A DNA stretch of 9,015 bases from Planctomycetota bacterium (GCA_024278415.1 JAJRTI010000804.1:1-9015); one strand, 5' to 3'; positions 1-7,048 are shown, counted from the stretch's first letter. Notes: generated by a model not told the origin, from the sequence alone. Translations and numbers: made by a program.

Positions 1-165
1 CGTGAGGGGACGGCGCCCGGTGTTGCGTATGATCCCCAGTTTAGCTCCACTTGGGCCGTCTCGCCATGGTGTGTGACGGTCCTGCCCGTGCCCCCAAATT
101 GTACTGCTTACTGCTTACTGCTTACTGCTTACTGCTTACTGATTACTGATTACTGATTACGCCGC
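1..165. other. Gene-free stretch downstream of the PEGA/TPR gene
   Basis: No convincing gene is visible here. The right part is a heptanucleotide tandem repeat (listed separately). On the minus strand a nine-codon frame starts at ATG 67-65 and stops at 43-41. It encodes MARRPKWS, which recalls the N-terminus of REP-associated Y1 transposases, but it is far too short to call a gene. The C-rich motifs at 33-43 (CCCCAGTTTA) and 90-101 resemble sequences often seen flanking such transposases; this is an impression, not a demonstrated match. Confidence 0.5.
102..160. repeat. Heptanucleotide tandem repeat, two-phase (TACTGCT x5 then TACTGAT x3)
   Basis: There are five perfect copies of TACTGCT (102-136), then three perfect copies of TACTGAT (137-157) and a partial TAC (158-160), in perfect 7-bp register. 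The change of variant is abrupt, as expected when two homogeneous blocks expand by slippage. The array ends 5 bp from the second TAG (166-168) of the extended PEGA/TPR frame. It has no spacers, so it is not a CRISPR array. Confidence 0.97.
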
Positions 166-372
166 CTACTTCCACCACCCCTTGGGTTCGGGCTGTTTGT
201 CCATAAGCCCGTCGAGCCAGTAATCGATCGAATCGGCGTTGGCCTCATAGGGGTAGTTGATGAGGTATTGATGGTACAGTTGGATGGCCTTGGGCCGCTG
301 GTTCTTGAGGCAGAGGAAATGAATCCAGGCCTCGTAGTACGCGGCCGACGGTGCGGACGGGTGGTCCGGCTA
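166..372 (-). pseudogene. In-frame continuation of the PEGA/TPR protein beyond an internal TAG (67 codons)
   Basis: Reading leftwards, the TPR gene meets TAG at 372-370, but the same frame stays open for 67 codons to a second TAG at 168-166. The extra segment begins PDHPSAPSAAYYEAW and contains AIQLYHQYLINYPYEANADS, which are normal TPR helix and linker patterns, and it ends in KGWWK. Elsewhere in the same protein the residue before the Pro of this linker is Tyr or Phe (QYP, DYP, RYP, KQYP, EFP), so the stop stands where Tyr is expected (KR-Y-PDHPSA). One base change from TAC or TAT would give TAG. The simplest reading is a recent nonsense mutation or a base-call error. Readthrough is possible because the stop is followed by C. 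General TAG reassignment is unlikely, since four genes here appear to end in TAG. Confidence 0.85.
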
Positions 373-2385
373 GCGCTTGGCCATGTATCGCAGTCGCTTG
401 ATCGCCTTCTGCTGCTCGAAGGTTTTGAGGTAGTAGACCATACCGATCTGGTAGTTTGCGGCCGGCACTTGGTCGCTCTTGGGGAACTCCTTGATGAGCC
501 GTTCGTAGACCTGCACGGCCTTGTCGAAACAGGCCTTGGCTTTGGCTTTGATCGCGGCGTCGCTGCCGGCTTGTTTGGCGTATTGGCCGCCCAGCGCGGT
601 GTAGCGAGCCGCGAGGGACATGAGTTGGCTAGGCGCGTCGTCGCGGTCTGGGAATAGGTCGACGTAGCGCGCGCGCGCGGCGAGTTCCGCGTCGTAGTTT
701 TTCGTGCGCGTCTGGTGCAGCGAAACGATGCGCAACTGGGCCAGCGGCGCGTGGTACGTGTTGGGGTATTGCTTCACGAGCTTTTCGTACGTGGCGATGG
801 CCTGGCCCACGTCCTTCTTCTCGAGTTGGCTCGCGCGGGAGTAGAGCGCGGCCGCCTCTTGCCTGGCCTTCTTGCGCTGGGGATCGGTGTCGTATTGGCC
901 GGCGACGGACGACCGCGGGTAGCGCTCCACGATGAGCGCCTTGAGCGCGTCGGCCAGCACCTTCTTGCCCTGGGTCTGGTAGATCTGCGCAGCATGCTGG
1001 AGCGCGCTCGCGCCGGCGTCGCACTCGGGATAACGGCCCACGACCTCCAAGTATGCCGCGATCGCCTGGTCTGCGTCTTTCAGCTTGCTCCACGCGTACG
1101 TGCCGATGGCCGCGAGCACCGCAGGGCAGTTCGGATCGTCAGGGTAATCCTTCAGGTAGCGCCGATACTCGGCGAGGCCCTCTTTCACTTTGCCCTGGGC
1201 GATGAGCGTGTCGCCGATAGACTTGCGGTACGACCTCGCCGTCATGGATTTGGGATAGGTGGCGATGTACTGGCGGCGCAGCTCCAGGGCCCGTTCGGGC
1301 TTTTTGAGGACGCCGCGGTAGAGGCTGATGGCCGACGACCAGCACAACCGCGTGTAGTAGGCCTTGGGGTATTGGGCGATGGCCTTCTCGTATTGCGCGG
1401 CCGCGTCCGCGTAGCGTTTCTGTTTGCTGAGCCGCGCTCCGTAGCGGTAGAGCATCTCCGCGGCCTTGCGTTGGAGCCGATGCAGGACGCGTTTGTTGCG
1501 CGCATGCGGGATGGCGGCCTCGCACAGGGCGAGGGCTTCGGCGTATTCGCCCTTGCCGCGCTTGATTTTCACCAGGGTCAGGTAGTTGCGCTCGTTGGCA
1601 GGCCGGCGTTTGATGCCCTCTTCGTAGAGTTGCTCGATGCGCTTTTGCAGCTCCGCCTTGTCCATCTTGTCGGCAAAGTCCACGACCGAGCCGGTGTAGC
1701 AGTATTGCAATTCGTTGTAGTGGCGCAAGCAGTCGTTTGGGATTGCCTTGGGGCCGGCGCACGCGTCGATGCCCTTGGCGTACATGGCGAATGCGCGGTC
1801 GTAGTCCCGCCGCGTCATGTAATGGTGGCCCAATTCAGTATAGTTGCGCACCCGCCACGGCTCGCGCTTGATTTGGCCGAGGAGATAGACCTCGGTCTTG
1901 GACTGGAGCGCCGCTTTGACCTTGGTGGTCTTGCCGTTCGCGACGGCGACCTCCCGCTTGAAGGGCAGGTACTCCTCCATCTCGACGCGCACGTGCACGG
2001 GGCCGGCGGGCAGACGATGGAGCGAGACGGGCGCCCGGCCGGCGAACCGGCCGTTCACGAACACTTCGGCCTCTGGCGGATCGGAATCGACCACTAGGCT
2101 GCCGGCGGCTCGGGGCGGGAGCTTTGCGTCGACCTTCACCACCTTCGCCGAGACGGTCACGAGCTTGACCCAGTCCCGATAGCCGTGACGCGTGAGTCTG
2201 ACGCCATGCCGCCCGTACGGCACGTTCTTGAGCACGAGGGGTGTCGAGCCCACGAACCGGCCGTCGAGGAACACGCTTGCCATGTTGGGCTGCGACTGCA
2301 CAGAGAGCGCGGCCGTGGGCAGCGATTGGGCCGGCGTGCCGGCCAGGGCGAGAGTCAAGGCGATGGCTTGGAAGATGGGGGTCAT
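370..2385 (-). CDS. Exported PEGA-domain / TPR-repeat protein (671 aa to first stop, 739 aa if the TAG is bypassed)
   Basis: This is probably a periplasmic or envelope-associated scaffold protein with no visible catalytic site. Residues 1 to about 21 form a hydrophobic signal-like segment (MTPIFQAIALTLALAGTPAQ) without basic residues. Two PEGA domains follow at about 26-89 (core SVFLDGRFVGSTPL) and 95-160 (core EVFVNGRFAGRAPV). PEGA domains are small beta-sandwiches common in surface proteins. From about 180 to the end is a TPR array resembling YbgF/BamD-type repeats, with recurrent YP or FP linkers between helices. ATG 2385-2383 is the first possible start and is followed directly by the signal segment, but the bases before it are pyrimidine-rich and show no Shine-Dalgarno. 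The gene lies 162 bp after the LamG-like gene on the same strand; co-transcription is possible but a hairpin lies between them. The frame is cut by TAG before its last TPR. Confidence 0.9.
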   Translation of the reverse strand: MTPIFQAIALTLALAGTPAQSLPTAALSVQSQPNMASVFLDGRFVGSTPLVLKNVPYGRHGVRLTRHGYRDWVKLVTVSAKVVKVDAKLPPRAAGSLVVDSDPPEAEVFVNGRFAGRAPVSLHRLPAGPVHVRVEMEEYLPFKREVAVANGKTTKVKAALQSKTEVYLLGQIKREPWRVRNYTELGHHYMTRRDYDRAFAMYAKGIDACAGPKAIPNDCLRHYNELQYCYTGSVVDFADKMDKAELQKRIEQLYEEGIKRRPANERNYLTLVKIKRGKGEYAEALALCEAAIPHARNKRVLHRLQRKAAEMLYRYGARLSKQKRYADAAAQYEKAIAQYPKAYYTRLCWSSAISLYRGVLKKPERALELRRQYIATYPKSMTARSYRKSIGDTLIAQGKVKEGLAEYRRYLKDYPDDPNCPAVLAAIGTYAWSKLKDADQAIAAYLEVVGRYPECDAGASALQHAAQIYQTQGKKVLADALKALIVERYPRSSVAGQYDTDPQRKKARQEAAALYSRASQLEKKDVGQAIATYEKLVKQYPNTYHAPLAQLRIVSLHQTRTKNYDAELAARARYVDLFPDRDDAPSQLMSLAARYTALGGQYAKQAGSDAAIKAKAKACFDKAVQVYERLIKEFPKSDQVPAANYQIGMVYYLKTFEQQKAIKRLRYMAKR

Positions 2386-2401
2386 GTGGGGGAGGAGGGG
2401 T

Positions 2402-2433
2402 GGAAGGATGGAAGAGTGGAATGTCGGAATAAC
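2402..2433. repeat. Degenerate 8-bp tandem repeat (GGAANNNN x4) in the leader of the PEGA/TPR gene
   Basis: Four consecutive octamers begin with GGAA: GGAAGGAT, GGAAGAGT, GGAATGTC and GGAATAAC. A fifth GGAA follows at 2437-2440. On the coding (minus) strand this makes the region just upstream of the PEGA/TPR start strongly pyrimidine-rich, which may explain the missing Shine-Dalgarno. Its role is unknown. Confidence 0.75.
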
Positions 2434-2462
2434 GTCGGAATGGTGTATGGCTGTGCGGTTGC

Positions 2463-2482
2463 CCGAAGCCTAGCGGCTTCGG
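2463..2482 (-). terminator. Hairpin between the LamG-like and PEGA/TPR genes
   Basis: This is a perfect 8-bp stem, CCGAAGCC and GGCTTCGG, with a 4-nt loop (TAGC). It lies about 65 bp downstream of the LamG-like stop codon. No T-run follows on the minus strand, so it is not a canonical intrinsic terminator. It could attenuate or stabilise transcript ends, or be a short mobile hairpin repeat. Confidence 0.4.
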
Positions 2483-2495
2483 CTGCCGTCCCTTT

Positions 2496-2519
2496 CTTTG
2501 CGCCTTCGCGCCTCTGCGT
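2496..2519. repeat. Degenerate 8-bp tandem repeat (CTTTGCGC / CTTCGCGC / CTCTGCGT)
   Basis: Three adjacent octamers share the pattern CTNYGCGY. Sequences of this style (CTTTGCG/CTCTGCGT strings) recur between genes in many unrelated bacterial genomes, but I could not check copy number here. It occupies the same 162-bp gap as the GGAANNNN repeat and the hairpin. Confidence 0.7.
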
Positions 2520-2547
2520 CCGGCGCACGGCGGATTGCGTTTCCCTC

Positions 2548-5500
2548 TTACTTCTTCGCCTCCTGCACCGGCAGATCGTAGAAGCTGCGGCACTCCGTGG
2601 GCGGGTTGAAGTTGTAGGGTTCGGCAGGCATGGGGCCAGGGCAGGAGATGCGGAACCGCGAGAGCACGATGCCGTGCTTGTACGTCCAAATCGCGATGCG
2701 GTTGCCGGTGAGCGGCTTGGGGTCGGTGTACTCGAGCACGAGCACGTTGTCGACCCAGTAGCGCAGCTTGGGGCCGCGCTTTTCGATCTTGAAGTACCAC
2801 CAGCGCCGGTGGATGTAGCCGTCGATGAGCGGCTTGGACGCCTCTGCGACGACTTGGCCTTGGCGCACGATCGCGGTCTTCTTGTTGCCCCAGCCGCCGA
2901 AGACGAACGAGTAGCCCGACGCCACGTCGCGGCCGTCCGCGCAGATCGTCGCGTTGAGGTCGCTGGCGAATTGATAGCCCACAGTCTTGGTGTAGTCCAT
3001 CTTGATGCCGGCCGCGAACTCGAGCGTGATGTCGCCATGGAACTCCCGCTTGTGCCACAGCACCGCGGGGCCGTCGTCCCGCCAGCCGGCGAAGAACGAC
3101 CAGCGGGGGTCGCATTGCCAGCGGTTGGTCACGGCCCACGTGCCCGCGCCGATGCGCCAGTTGACCGGCGCGGCCATGAACGAATCGGTGAGCACGTGGT
3201 CGGAAAACACGGACACGTGTTCGTTGGCGAGGGCCGCGTTGTCGGCCTGCCAGGCCAGGCGGTCGCCGGCCAACGGCTTAGGGTCGTGCCAGGCGAGCGC
3301 GACCTGGCCGTCGAAGTAGGCGAGCAGATGGGAGCCGAGGCGCCGGAAGTCGAGGTCGCGGGGGCGCGCGATGTCCGCGGTGCGCGCCGCCACGGTCTTG
3401 CCCTGGCGTTTGAGCGCCAGTTTCCAGACCTTGCCTGGCGTGGCGACCAACTGGTAGCCCGAGGCCTCCTTCTCTTCGCTCGCGGCGAGGCATAGCGCCA
3501 CAGTGCCCGTGGTGGCTGCGCCAGGCGGGAAGCTCATGCGCAGCATCACGTCGCCGGGGAAGTCCCCTCGGTGCCAGGAGACCTTCGTCTTCTTCGCGGC
3601 GTCTTCCACCACGCGCCAGTCGCTCTGGGCCGCGGCCCAACTGGCCATGGTCTTCTCATCGGCAAACGTCTTGTTCACGGTAAAGACAGGCGTACGGTTT
3701 TGCTCGTGAAACTGCACGTGCACGTTGTCGAACGCGGTATCCGTGCGGTCGGCGTAGAGGCCCACGCGGCCGCGCAGGAAGCCCTTCGCGTATGCCTCGG
3801 CCACCTTGGCGCCTGCCACGTACGCGGCCACGACACCGTCCTCCGCGTCGATGGCCAGCGTGGTGCGCGCCTTGAGTGCGCGGCCTGGCAACGGGCGTTT
3901 GGCCAGCACGAGTTCCTTGCCATTGAGCACGTGCACGAGTTCCGCGACGGGCGGTGCGCCAGCCTTGATGCGAAACAGGCCGTAGCTGGCTTCGTCGAGG
4001 TAGGCGAACACCAGACCCACTGCGCCCTTAGCCAGCGGCGCAACGTCGGCGGAGAAGCTGAGGCGGCCCCAGTCGCTCTTGCCGGCAATGAGCCGGCTCC
4101 CGGGCCCGGCCTTCACGGCCATGGCGCCGTCGCCCTTGGCGGAGAAGCCCTTGATGCCGGCCTTCTGGACGCGCCACTGGCCCCCGTACGCGGTCCACGT
4201 GCCCGGCGAGTCCGAATCAAAGTCGTCCATGAACCCGCGGGCGCGCTGCACGAGCACGTCGTCGAAATACGTGGGGCCCTTGGTATCGGTGTAGAGCCCG
4301 ATCAGGCCGCCGCTGAGGCCGCGGTCCTTGAGGTCGAACACGCGCTGGCCGTCGATCTCCACGCTCAGATGCGGGCCGAGCATGACGAAGCGCAGGCGGT
4401 ACCACTGGTCGGGCCGGAAGCCCCCGGGCGACGACGCCAGCACGCTCACCTTGCCCCCGGTGAGGCGCTCGATCGAGAGCTTCTGCTGGGCCTTGGCTGC
4501 GTTGCTCGCCCCCCACCTGAGCCGAAACCCGTTGTTCGCGTCGCGGCAACTGAACAGCACGCCGACGCTGCCGGCGCCGGTGGACTTGAACGAGACCGCG
4601 TATTCGTAGTCGGTCCAAAACCAATAGCCGGCCATGGCCACGGCCGGGGCCTTCGTGGCTTGGCCAATGTAGGAGAAGGCGTTGATGCTGCGCGTCGGGT
4701 TTTCCAGCGCGTGGATCTCCCACTTGCCCGAGCGTCTGTTCCACGCGCTCGTGTCCTGGCTAGCGCGCATGAAGTCGTCGCTAAAGTAGAGGCCCGCGAC
4801 CGGCTGCACCTTCACTTTGAAGATCTTGGCGGACTTGCCGGCCACTCCCAGCGCCACGTGGCCGCCCTGTAGCGTATAGTCCCTAGCCTGTGCCGCGATG
4901 CGGCCATCGAGCACGGCCATGATCCGGTCATCTCGGCGCTTGATCACCAGTTCGTGCGTCTGGCCCGGTTTGAGCGCGGACACGAAACTCGCGCCCAGGC
5001 GCTGCTCGATGCCCCCTTCGGCCAGACCCAGATGGATGCCGCGCGTGGAAAACTCCGCAAAGTAGTGGTCGCCCTTGTCGAGGACATTGAACGCGGCGCG
5101 GCCGCGGGGCGCTTTTTGTGCCGCGTTCAGCACGAAGTTGAAGCGAAAGTCGAAGTCTTTCGTCTTGATCGCCGGCCCCATGCGGTAGCCCAGCGCATCC
5201 CACTCGGCCAGTTTGACGAAGGTCTTCAATGGCGGGGGCGACGGCTTGGCAGCCGGCTTTGCTTTCGCGGGCGGCTTGGCCACGGCCTTGGCCTTCGCAG
5301 GTGGCTTGGTGGCAACCTTCGGCTTCGCGGGCGGCTTGACGACGGCCTTGGCCTTCACAGGTGGTTTGGCGGCCGGTCTTGGCTTCGCGACTGGCTTGGC
5401 CTTTGCAGGTGGTTTGGCGGCCGGCTGGGGCTTCGCGACCGGCTTGGCAACAATCTTAGCCTTTGCAGGTACTTTGGCGGCCGGCTTTGTTTTCGCGGGC

Positions 5501-5625
5501 GGCTTGGCGACGGTCTTGGCCGTTGCAGGCGGCTTGGCCGGTTCTGCCCCCAAGCTGGATCCTATGCAAAGACCCCAAAGACATGTCGATAGAAGGGAAT
5601 TGGACAGCCATGTTGCGCGATTCAA
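2548..5625 (-). CDS. Exported multidomain protein: Lys/Pro/Ala-repeat linker plus about five LamG/concanavalin-like units (1025 aa)
   Basis: This is probably a secreted or envelope carbohydrate- or surface-binding protein; no catalytic motif is recognised. Residues 1-27 form a signal peptide (MNRATWLSNSLL..., cleavage plausible after SSLGA). Residues 31-128 are a decapeptide-repeat linker of the type KPPAKAKPVA. The rest forms about five beta-sandwich units, approximately 133-276, 279-462, 464-640, 645-812 and 812-993. They show recurring features of LamG/DUF1080-like folds: DDF...W..R.GKW, W.DYEY, VGVLFSCRD, W.RLRF, V.IDGQRVF and GLIGLYTD...FDDV. Two units share a DPKPL-[AT]-G-[DN]-R segment, indicating internal duplication. 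I chose TTG 5625 because AGGAG lies 8 nt upstream and the peptide then starts as a normal signal sequence. TTG 5649 extends the frame by eight codons but lacks an obvious Shine-Dalgarno. The stop is TAA. Substrate and partners are unknown. Confidence 0.9.
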   Translation of the reverse strand: MNRATWLSNSLLSTCLWGLCIGSSLGAEPAKPPATAKTVAKPPAKTKPAAKVPAKAKIVAKPVAKPQPAAKPPAKAKPVAKPRPAAKPPVKAKAVVKPPAKPKVATKPPAKAKAVAKPPAKAKPAAKPSPPPLKTFVKLAEWDALGYRMGPAIKTKDFDFRFNFVLNAAQKAPRGRAAFNVLDKGDHYFAEFSTRGIHLGLAEGGIEQRLGASFVSALKPGQTHELVIKRRDDRIMAVLDGRIAAQARDYTLQGGHVALGVAGKSAKIFKVKVQPVAGLYFSDDFMRASQDTSAWNRRSGKWEIHALENPTRSINAFSYIGQATKAPAVAMAGYWFWTDYEYAVSFKSTGAGSVGVLFSCRDANNGFRLRWGASNAAKAQQKLSIERLTGGKVSVLASSPGGFRPDQWYRLRFVMLGPHLSVEIDGQRVFDLKDRGLSGGLIGLYTDTKGPTYFDDVLVQRARGFMDDFDSDSPGTWTAYGGQWRVQKAGIKGFSAKGDGAMAVKAGPGSRLIAGKSDWGRLSFSADVAPLAKGAVGLVFAYLDEASYGLFRIKAGAPPVAELVHVLNGKELVLAKRPLPGRALKARTTLAIDAEDGVVAAYVAGAKVAEAYAKGFLRGRVGLYADRTDTAFDNVHVQFHEQNRTPVFTVNKTFADEKTMASWAAAQSDWRVVEDAAKKTKVSWHRGDFPGDVMLRMSFPPGAATTGTVALCLAASEEKEASGYQLVATPGKVWKLALKRQGKTVAARTADIARPRDLDFRRLGSHLLAYFDGQVALAWHDPKPLAGDRLAWQADNAALANEHVSVFSDHVLTDSFMAAPVNWRIGAGTWAVTNRWQCDPRWSFFAGWRDDGPAVLWHKREFHGDITLEFAAGIKMDYTKTVGYQFASDLNATICADGRDVASGYSFVFGGWGNKKTAIVRQGQVVAEASKPLIDGYIHRRWWYFKIEKRGPKLRYWVDNVLVLEYTDPKPLTGNRIAIWTYKHGIVLSRFRISCPGPMPAEPYNFNPPTECRSFYDLPVQEAKK
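5242..5535 (-). repeat. 30-bp coding tandem repeat (Lys/Pro/Ala decapeptides)
   Basis: Roughly nine or ten imperfect 30-bp units encode decapeptides such as AKPPAKAKPV, AKPRPAAKPP and TKPPAKAKAV, between the signal peptide and the first folded domain of the LamG-like protein. One unit is shortened by several codons. The product would be a highly basic, extended segment. Comparable Lys/Ala/Pro tracts occur in AlgP and in histone H1-like bacterial proteins, but here the tract is on an exported protein, so a wall-spanning or polyanion-binding spacer is more likely than DNA binding. Confidence 0.9.
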
Positions 5626-5633
5626 AGGGATGG

Positions 5634-5638
5634 CTCCT
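5634..5638 (-). promoter_or_regulatory. Ribosome binding site that decides the LamG-like start
   Basis: AGGAG, within a longer purine run at 5634-5643, lies 8 nt before TTG 5625-5623. No other in-frame start nearby has a comparable site, so TTG 5625 is preferred over TTG 5649. Confidence 0.7.
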
Positions 5639-5732
5639 CTCTCAAGCAAGAGTTTTCTGCTGGGGCCCGGCCTTGGACGAGTCCCCGCTATAGGCCCAAA
5701 TTATGAGTTGCGGCCCCCGCTCAAACCTGACA

Positions 5733-5761
5733 ATTGTATCGTACCTCGCCCTCACCCTCAA
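5733..5761 (-). promoter_or_regulatory. Sigma70-like promoter for the LamG-like gene
   Basis: On the minus strand, TTGAGG (5761-5756) is followed by a 17-bp spacer and TACAAT (5738-5733). Transcription would begin near 5726, giving a leader of about 100 nt to the TTG start. Confidence 0.55.
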
Positions 5762-5818
5762 GCTGACGACGATGCTGGGCGTGCGCGTGCAGAGCGGTTC
5801 CGCGCCTCCCTGGCCTGC

Positions 5819-5848
5819 TTGCTCTGTGCGAGGCGAATGCGCTACACT
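5819..5848 (+). promoter_or_regulatory. Possible sigma70-like promoter for the DUF763 gene
   Basis: TTGCTC (5819-5824) and TACACT (5843-5848) are separated by 18 bp. The -35 is weak and the -10 matches four of six consensus bases. Initiation near 5855 would leave a leader of about 20 nt that contains the AGGAG site. The promoter points away from that of the LamG-like gene about 60 bp to the left. Confidence 0.4.
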
Positions 5849-5866
5849 CGCGTTCACACTTCCGTT

Positions 5867-5871
5867 AGGAG
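5867..5871 (+). promoter_or_regulatory. Ribosome binding site of the DUF763 gene
   Basis: AGGAG ends 6 nt before TTG 5878-5880. It fixes the TTG as the start, and the resulting N-terminus RTGVANLPLHGG agrees with the conserved beginning of the family. Confidence 0.8.
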
Positions 5872-5877
5872 TCTCCT

Positions 5878-7032
5878 TTGCGCACCGGCGTCGCCAACTT
5901 GCCCCTCCACGGCGGCCGCGCACCCGCGTGGCTGTTCAAGCGCATGCGTGTGCTCGCGCGGGAGATCGTCGTGTTCATGGCCGCTGAGCTTGGTTCAGAG
6001 GAGGTGCTGCGCCGGCTGAGCGACCCGTTCTGGTTCCAAGCGCTGGGCTGCGTGCTGGGGTTCGATTGGCATAGCAGCGGCGTGACGACGACCACCTGCG
6101 CCGCGCTGAAGGAGGGGCTGAGGCCGGTGCAGAAAGAGCTGGGCCTGTTCGTGTGCGGAGGCAAGGGCGCGACGAGCCGCAAGACGCCGCAGGAGGTCAT
6201 GGACCACTGCGACGCGCTGTCGCTCGACGCGGACCCGCTTGTGTACGCGAGCCGCCTCTCGGCCAAGACGGACAGCGCCGCGGTGCAGGATGGGTTTCAG
6301 GTCTACCACCACACCTTCTTCTTCACGAGCGCCGGCAGTTGGGCCGTAGTGCAGCAGGGCATGAACGACGCGTCGGGCTACGCGCGGCGATACCATTGGC
6401 TGGGCGAGCAGGTGGAGGACTTCGTGTGCGAGCCCCACGCGGCCGTGTGCTGCGACCAGCGCGGGGAGACGCTGAACCTCGTGGCCGAGGAGAACGACCC
6501 GGTGCGCGACGCCGCGGCGCAAGCGGCCTGCTTGCACCCCGATGAGCTGCTGCGCGAGGTGAAGGCGATCACCAAGAGCGCGGCGGGGCAGCTCATGCTC
6601 TTCGAGGCCGCGCCGGCCCCAGCCGCGTCTGAGCCGATCGCGGCCAAGCGGCTCACCCTGCCCGCGCGGCACGACATTCGGCCGGAGGACTTGAGCAGCA
6701 AACGCATGCGGGACACGTTGATCCGCACGTACGAAGCCGCGCCCGCGAGTTTCGAGCAGCTTCTGGGCCTCCAAGGCGTGGGCCCCAAGACGCTGCGCGC
6801 GTTGAGCATGGTGGCCGAACTCGTGTTCGGCGCGGACATCAGCTTCCGCGACCCCGCGCGCTACAGCTTCGCCCACGGCGGGAAGGACGGCATCCCCTAC
6901 CCCGTCGACCGCGAGACGTACGACCAAACGATCGACGTGCTGCACAGGGCGATCAACAAAGCCGGGGTGGACCGATCAGACAAGGTCCACGCGTTCAAGC
7001 GGCTCAGGCGGTTCGAGGAGCCGGGGCGGTAG
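5878..7032 (+). CDS. DUF763 domain-containing protein (384 aa)
   Basis: This is a full-length member of the DUF763 family, which is widespread in archaea and scattered in bacteria; I know of no settled biochemical function. Family signatures visible are RTGVANLPLHGG (2-13), LSDPFWFQALGCVLGFDWHS (47-66), GGKGATSRKTP (94-104), DGFQVYHHTFFFT (138-150) and WAVVQQGMN with YARRYHWL (155-175). A second part contains a helix-hairpin-helix-like motif, LLGLQGVGPKTLRALS (295-310), typical of non-specific nucleic-acid binding, followed by FAHGGKDGIPYPVDRETYD (331-349). Between the two, at about 240-260, lies an Ala/Pro-rich linker. The protein is presumably cytoplasmic and may act on nucleic acid; that is inference from the HhH motif only. 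TTG is the start, supported by the Shine-Dalgarno and by family alignment. The stop is TAG. It is divergent from the LamG-like gene and appears to be a single-gene unit. Confidence 0.95.
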   Translation: MRTGVANLPLHGGRAPAWLFKRMRVLAREIVVFMAAELGSEEVLRRLSDPFWFQALGCVLGFDWHSSGVTTTTCAALKEGLRPVQKELGLFVCGGKGATSRKTPQEVMDHCDALSLDADPLVYASRLSAKTDSAAVQDGFQVYHHTFFFTSAGSWAVVQQGMNDASGYARRYHWLGEQVEDFVCEPHAAVCCDQRGETLNLVAEENDPVRDAAAQAACLHPDELLREVKAITKSAAGQLMLFEAAPAPAASEPIAAKRLTLPARHDIRPEDLSSKRMRDTLIRTYEAAPASFEQLLGLQGVGPKTLRALSMVAELVFGADISFRDPARYSFAHGGKDGIPYPVDRETYDQTIDVLHRAINKAGVDRSDKVHAFKRLRRFEEPGR

Positions 7033-7048
7033 GCAAGCACTGCGGTGG

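Noticed and set aside
102..160. Possible CRISPR array
   Set aside because: The units are 7 bp and directly adjacent, with no spacers and no cas genes nearby; it is a simple tandem repeat.
370..372. Pyrrolysine insertion at the TAG
   Set aside because: TAG is the ordinary stop of at least four genes here, the protein is a TPR scaffold rather than a methylamine methyltransferase, and the expected residue is Tyr. A mutation or sequencing error is simpler.
2185..3495. Long open frame on the plus strand opposite the LamG-like gene
   Set aside because: It has Arg/Val/Gly/Glu-rich composition without domains, is antisense to a clearly coding region, and is a typical by-product of high GC.
3571..4872. 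Long plus-strand open frame with many His/Ala/Val residues
   Set aside because: It is a shadow of the LamG-like gene; no start signal and no recognisable motif.
5995..6945. Minus-strand open frame of about 316 codons
   Set aside because: It is antisense to the DUF763 gene, whose family signatures are unmistakable.
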